15,936 bases of DNA from CALAED01 sp937891035 (GTDB taxonomy: Bacteria > Actinomycetota > Actinomycetes > Streptosporangiales > Streptosporangiaceae). The stretch lies in contig DASQSZ010000332.1 of assembly GCA_035642125.1 (NCBI GenBank), positions 1 to 15,936 on the forward strand, written 5' to 3'. Positions 13,382 through 15,936 of the stretch are shown one piece after another. How positions within the stretch are numbered: the stretch's first letter is position 1; each line of letters begins with the position of its first letter. The notes beneath the pieces were generated by a model. The model was not told where the DNA came from. It ran no database searches and saw only the letters and a list, made by a program, of their open reading frames with translations. A program made the translations under genes and the position numbers.

Positions 13382-14542
13382 ATGACCAGCCAGACACCTC
13401 CCGGTTGGTACCGCGACCCCTATGGCACAGCCGGACTCCTGCGTTGGTGGGACGGCAACCAATGGACGCAGGCCACACAGCCGGCTGACGAATGGGACGC
13501 CGCGGACGCCGCGCAGCAAGGCGCGTCCGGCGGCCAGGCGCAGCAGGGCTCTTCCGGTTACGGGCAACAATCTTCGTACGGGCAGGGTTCGTACGGGCAG
13601 GCCGAATCCGGATACGGGCAGCAGGGCGGCGCGTACGGCCAAGCCGGGTACGGGCAGCAAGCCGCCGGCTATGGCCGGCAAGACACCGCCTATGGGCAGC
13701 AGGGCGGAGGGTACGGCCAGGCCGAGTACCCGCAGGGCGCGGGCGGCGATGCCGGCTGGGGCGGCGCGGCCGGGCAGCAGGCGCAACAGGGGCAGTGGCC
13801 CGGTCAGCCGGGGACGCCGGCGCAGGCGCCGCGAAAGAGCAACACCGGGGTGCTCTGGGCGCTCGGCGGCGGCGGGGCCGTCGTCGCCATCCTCGTCGTC
13901 GTGGTCGTGCTCTTCGCCACCGGCGTGATCGGCAAGTCCGACGAACCGACCCAAGCGCCCACGTCGGCGGCGTCAGGGACCACAGCGCCGACATCGTCGC
14001 CGTCAACCGGCGGCAGCGGCAGAACGCCGGTCGTCGGCACGGTCACCGACAGCCAGGCCGGGCTTTCCTACTCGCAACTGGGCGGCACCTGGAAGGTGAC
14101 GACCTTTCCGTCGGGCAACACCGGCGGCTTCACCAGGGGCGAGGACTCGACCGTCATGGAGAACTACCAAGAGGGCGCGCCGTACCTGGCGACCGCCTAC
14201 TCGGGCATCCTGCCCTCCCAGGTCGACGCCAGCAGCCTCGAGACGGCGGCGAAGGGATTTTTCGCCCTGCTCGAGCCGTCGTCCTACCCCACGCACACCA
14301 AAAGGCCGCTGGAGTCCAAGGCGTACGAGGTGAGCGGCAAGAAGGCATGGCTGTACAAGCTGCGCCTCGACTTTCCGCAGGCCCAGTCGCAGGGCTGGAA
14401 CTTCAACTTCGAAATCGCCACGGTGGTCGTGATCGACCGCGGGTCCGGTCGCCGGCCGGCGACGTTCTATATCTCCGTGCCCAGCAGTCACCCCAACCAA
14501 GGCGACACCGATCTTCTCCTCAGCTCGCTCAAGGTCGCATGA
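13382..14542 (+). CDS. DUF2510 domain-containing membrane protein with YGQ-rich region
   Basis: 386 residues. Residues 6-34 form a DUF2510 motif (PPGWYRDPYGTAGLLRWWDG then QWT). Residues 59-116 form a low-complexity region with nine YG(Q/R) motifs, followed by a Gly/Gln/Pro linker. One strong membrane helix lies at about 157-184, and an extracellular domain of about 200 residues follows, starting with a Thr/Ser linker. The outer domain (YSQLGGTWKVTTFPSG, later SGKKAWLYKLRLDFPQ) is unfamiliar as a named family, though actinobacterial DUF2510 proteins often end this way. Function unknown. Predicted topology is N-terminus inside. The ATG at 13382 is preceded by a leaderless-type -10 and lacks a ribosome binding site. 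Confidence 0.88.
   Translation: MTSQTPPGWYRDPYGTAGLLRWWDGNQWTQATQPADEWDAADAAQQGASGGQAQQGSSGYGQQSSYGQGSYGQAESGYGQQGGAYGQAGYGQQAAGYGRQDTAYGQQGGGYGQAEYPQGAGGDAGWGGAAGQQAQQGQWPGQPGTPAQAPRKSNTGVLWALGGGGAVVAILVVVVVLFATGVIGKSDEPTQAPTSAASGTTAPTSSPSTGGSGRTPVVGTVTDSQAGLSYSQLGGTWKVTTFPSGNTGGFTRGEDSTVMENYQEGAPYLATAYSGILPSQVDASSLETAAKGFFALLEPSSYPTHTKRPLESKAYEVSGKKAWLYKLRLDFPQAQSQGWNFNFEIATVVVIDRGSGRRPATFYISVPSSHPNQGDTDLLLSSLKVA
13556..13729 (+). repeat. Nine imperfect YG(Q/R) repeats in the coding sequence
   Basis: The stretch encodes nine Tyr-Gly-Gln/Arg motifs spaced 5-7 residues apart with Gln, Ala, Gly and Ser between them. Codons vary (tac/tat, ggg/ggc, caa/cag), so it is not a simple DNA repeat; the peptide composition seems to be maintained. 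Confidence 0.8.
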
Positions 14543-14546
14543 GGGG

Positions 14547-14578
14547 GCCGCGAGCGGCCGGCCGGCGCGCGTCGCGGC
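14547..14578 (+). terminator. GC-rich hairpin after the DUF2510 gene
   Basis: GCCGCGA (14547-14553) pairs with TCGCGGC (14572-14578) around an 18-nt self-complementary GC loop, beginning 5 nt after the stop codon. No T-run follows. GC-rich stems of this kind may end transcripts in actinomycetes, but the support is modest. Confidence 0.35.
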
Positions 14579-14640
14579 ACCAACCGCGATCACGCGACCG
14601 GGGAGGTGCATCTTGAGGCCGGGAAATCCGCGCCTGCCCA

Positions 14641-14646
14641 TAGGGT
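14641..14646 (+). promoter_or_regulatory. Leaderless-type -10 (TAGGGT) for orn
   Basis: TAGGGT lies exactly 7 nt before the ATG at 14654, the same geometry as TAGGCT before the DUF2510 gene. It implies transcription starting at the start codon. The AGGG inside it could also act as a ribosome binding site if a longer transcript exists. Confidence 0.45.
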
Positions 14647-14653
14647 GTGGACC

Positions 14654-15256
14654 ATGAACGACCGGCTGGTCTGGATCGACTGTGAGATGACCGGGCTCGA
14701 TCTCCACCGTGATGCGCTGATCGAGATAGCGGTGTTGGTGACGGACGGCGAGCTCAACATCATCGACGACGGTATCGATATCGTGATCAAGCCGCCGGAG
14801 AGCGCGCTCAAGCAGATGTCCGATGTGGTGCGCGAGATGCACGTCGCGTCGGGACTGCTGGCGGCCCTGCCCGATGGCGTCGCGCTCGCCGAGGCGGAAA
14901 CGCAGGTCATGCGGTACGTCCGCACGCACGTGCCGGACGCGAAGAGGGCGCCGCTGTGCGGCAACTCCATCGCCACCGACCGGTCTTTCCTCGCCCGCGA
15001 CATGCCCACACTCGACGGGCACCTGCACTACCGCATGATCGACGTCTCGTCGATCAAGGAGCTGGCCCGGCGCTGGTATCCGCGCGCCTATTTCGCCAGC
15101 CCGGAAAAGCAGGGCGGGCATCGCGCGCTGGCCGACATCACCGAGAGCATCCGCGAGCTCAAGTACTACCGCGCGGCGATCTTCGTGGCCCCGCCGGGAC
15201 CGGACACCGAAACCGCCCGCGCCCTCGCGGCCAAGATCGTCAACGGAGGCACGTAG
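14654..15256 (+). CDS. orn: Oligoribonuclease
   Basis: 200-residue DEDDh 3'-to-5' exoribonuclease that degrades very short RNAs (2-5 nt) and linear dinucleotides such as pGpG to mononucleotides in the cytoplasm. The active-site residues are all visible: D9 and E11 in WIDCEMTGLD, D109 in GNSIATDRSFL, H156 and D161 in GGHRALADI. Length matches the family. The frame extends to a GTG at 14606, but the ATG at 14654 gives the typical MNDRLVWIDCEMTGLD start and sits 7 nt after a good -10. The gene lies just upstream of tRNA-His, an order I recall from Streptomyces and relatives. Confidence 0.96.
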   Translation: MNDRLVWIDCEMTGLDLHRDALIEIAVLVTDGELNIIDDGIDIVIKPPESALKQMSDVVREMHVASGLLAALPDGVALAEAETQVMRYVRTHVPDAKRAPLCGNSIATDRSFLARDMPTLDGHLHYRMIDVSSIKELARRWYPRAYFASPEKQGGHRALADITESIRELKYYRAAIFVAPPGPDTETARALAAKIVNGGT

Positions 15257-15305
15257 CCCACGCCACAACGCGATAACGAGTGGAGGAGTAGTCCCGCAGA
15301 ACCGC

Positions 15306-15311
15306 TACACT
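15306..15311 (+). promoter_or_regulatory. -10 element (TACACT) for tRNA-His
   Basis: TACACT in the context CGCTACACTC fits the actinobacterial -10 and would start the transcript near 15318, about 20 nt before the tRNA. No good -35 is present 16-18 nt upstream. A 12-bp palindrome, GCCGCATGCGGC (15319-15330), fills the short leader. Confidence 0.4.
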
Positions 15312-15337
15312 CTTGTAGGCCGCATGCGGCGGCCATG

Positions 15338-15413
15338 GTGGGCGTAGCTCAGTTGGCAGAGCACCAGGTTGTGGTCCTGGGTGTCGGGGGTTCAAGTCCC
15401 CTCGCTCACCCCA
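15338..15413 (+). tRNA. tRNA-His (anticodon GTG), CCA encoded
   Basis: Full cloverleaf. Acceptor GTGGGCG (15338-15344) pairs with CGCTCAC (15403-15409) with one G-U. The D arm is GCTC/GAGC. The anticodon stem CCAGG/CCTGG flanks loop TTGTGGT, with anticodon GTG at 15371-15373. The T arm is GGGGG-TTCAAGT-CCCCT. Discriminator C (15410) and the extra G at -1 (15337) are the tRNA-His identity elements. CCA is encoded at 15411-15413. Confidence 0.97.
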
Positions 15414-15936
15414 TGTCTCGAGGTCGAGCGCGGAGGCAGGCCGGTCCAGTCGGTCCAGGCCTGTCCCGCCGCGCCCATCCCCCCTCTTCGCCGTCCGCTC
15501 CGTCATGCGCAAACGGCTGCCAAGCGCGCGCCTGCCTTGCGGCGCGGCTCACCCACGCCTGTCGCCGCATCCCGTGCCGCCGGTGACCTTCGCGCCCCGG
15601 TGATCACGTTCGCGTCGGCCGCTGCTTCCATGACGACCGATGCCGCGCACGCCTCCCACCGCATCTCCTTTCGCCACCGACCCGCGGCTCTGCCCGCTGT
15701 CCCGCCGGCGAGCGACAGTCCCCGCATGCCGAGTCGCGGTCAGCGGCGGCGCGGCCGGGTGAAGCGCGGTGGCGGCTCCCGTCCGACGAAGCCGACCGAT
15801 AATCATGCCACGTCGGCGGGTGCGGCACCGAGGCTAAAGCGGGCGGGAGACGCATCCGGGCACGCCGCCTCGGCCGGCCGAGGACATGACCGGACGGCAA
15901 TATCTGGTCTGCACTTATCATCGAGTCACAATAAAT
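15414..15936. other. Gene-free region after tRNA-His
   Basis: About 520 bases with no convincing gene. The open frames on either strand are Arg/Ala/Pro-rich and lack domains or good starts. No copy of the tRNA 3' end is seen, so there is no evidence of an integrated element. The last 40 bases turn AT-rich (AATATCTGG...TCACAATAAAT) and may lead into a promoter beyond the edge. Confidence 0.5.

Noticed and set aside
14003..15268. Long minus-strand frame opposite orn and the DUF2510 gene
   Set aside because: Antisense to orn with full DEDDh site; composition is typical of shadow frames.
15240..15512. Minus-strand frame containing GERGDLNPRHPGPQPGALPTE
   Set aside because: This is the well-known false protein produced by translating the antisense of a tRNA gene; it coincides with tRNA-His.
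15335..15586. Plus-strand frame starting VGVAQLAEHQVVVLGVGGSS
   Set aside because: Classic false translation of a tRNA gene; the tRNA-His cloverleaf explains it.

Overview
The window comes from a high-GC actinomycete chromosome. The genes have strong G/C third-position bias and GTG starts are common. A DUF2510 membrane protein, zinc-finger ECF-like sigma proteins and the orn - tRNA-His arrangement all fit a Streptomyces/Streptosporangiales-type genome; the exact taxon is inference. No transposase, integrase, phage gene or CRISPR array is visible, so this looks like ordinary chromosome with lineage-specific genes.

Layout. (1) 1-1729, plus strand: a DUF318-type permease cut by the left edge, and its usual TIGR03943/YcgQ-type partner. 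(2) 1818-4751, minus strand: a three-gene operon with a DrrA-type ABC ATPase, a DrrB-type permease (ATGA overlap) and a membrane-anchored endonuclease/exonuclease/phosphatase-fold protein. It reads from a promoter overlapped by a perfect 9+9 bp inverted repeat, but no regulator gene lies nearby. (3) 5009-7453, plus strand, divergent from (2): a large single-pass membrane protein with a disordered repetitive N-terminus, a solute-binding domain and a von Willebrand A domain with an intact metal site. (4) 7611-10883, plus strand: two tandem paralogues of the same unusual design, namely sigma2/sigma4-like domains, a zinc-finger anti-sigma-like domain, one membrane helix, a Thr/Ser/Pro linker and an extracellular beta domain resembling BACON with four conserved cysteines. 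Each has the same ECF-type promoter, TGTnAACC-N16-CGTC, which suggests autoregulation or cross-regulation. (5) 10971-12242, minus strand: an APH/ACAD10-like phosphotransferase with a 15-bp minisatellite in its coding sequence and a 17-bp palindrome touching its start codon. (6) 12591-15256, plus strand: a PGRP/amidase_2-like protein that seems to have lost zinc ligands, a DUF2510 membrane protein with a Tyr-Gly-Gln-rich region, and oligoribonuclease. The last two have leaderless-type promoters. (7) tRNA-His(GTG) at 15338-15413, then about 520 bases with no convincing gene.

How it may work together. The most interesting unit is 5009-10883: a surface binding/VWA protein beside two membrane-tethered sigma-like proteins that share a promoter signature. 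Inference: the pair forms a one-polypeptide signalling system in which an outside domain senses the envelope or a glycan and controls a sigma domain on the same chain, with promoter-level feedback. The VWA protein could be a partner or simply a neighbour. The ABC operon looks like a drug or lipid exporter controlled by a repressor encoded elsewhere.
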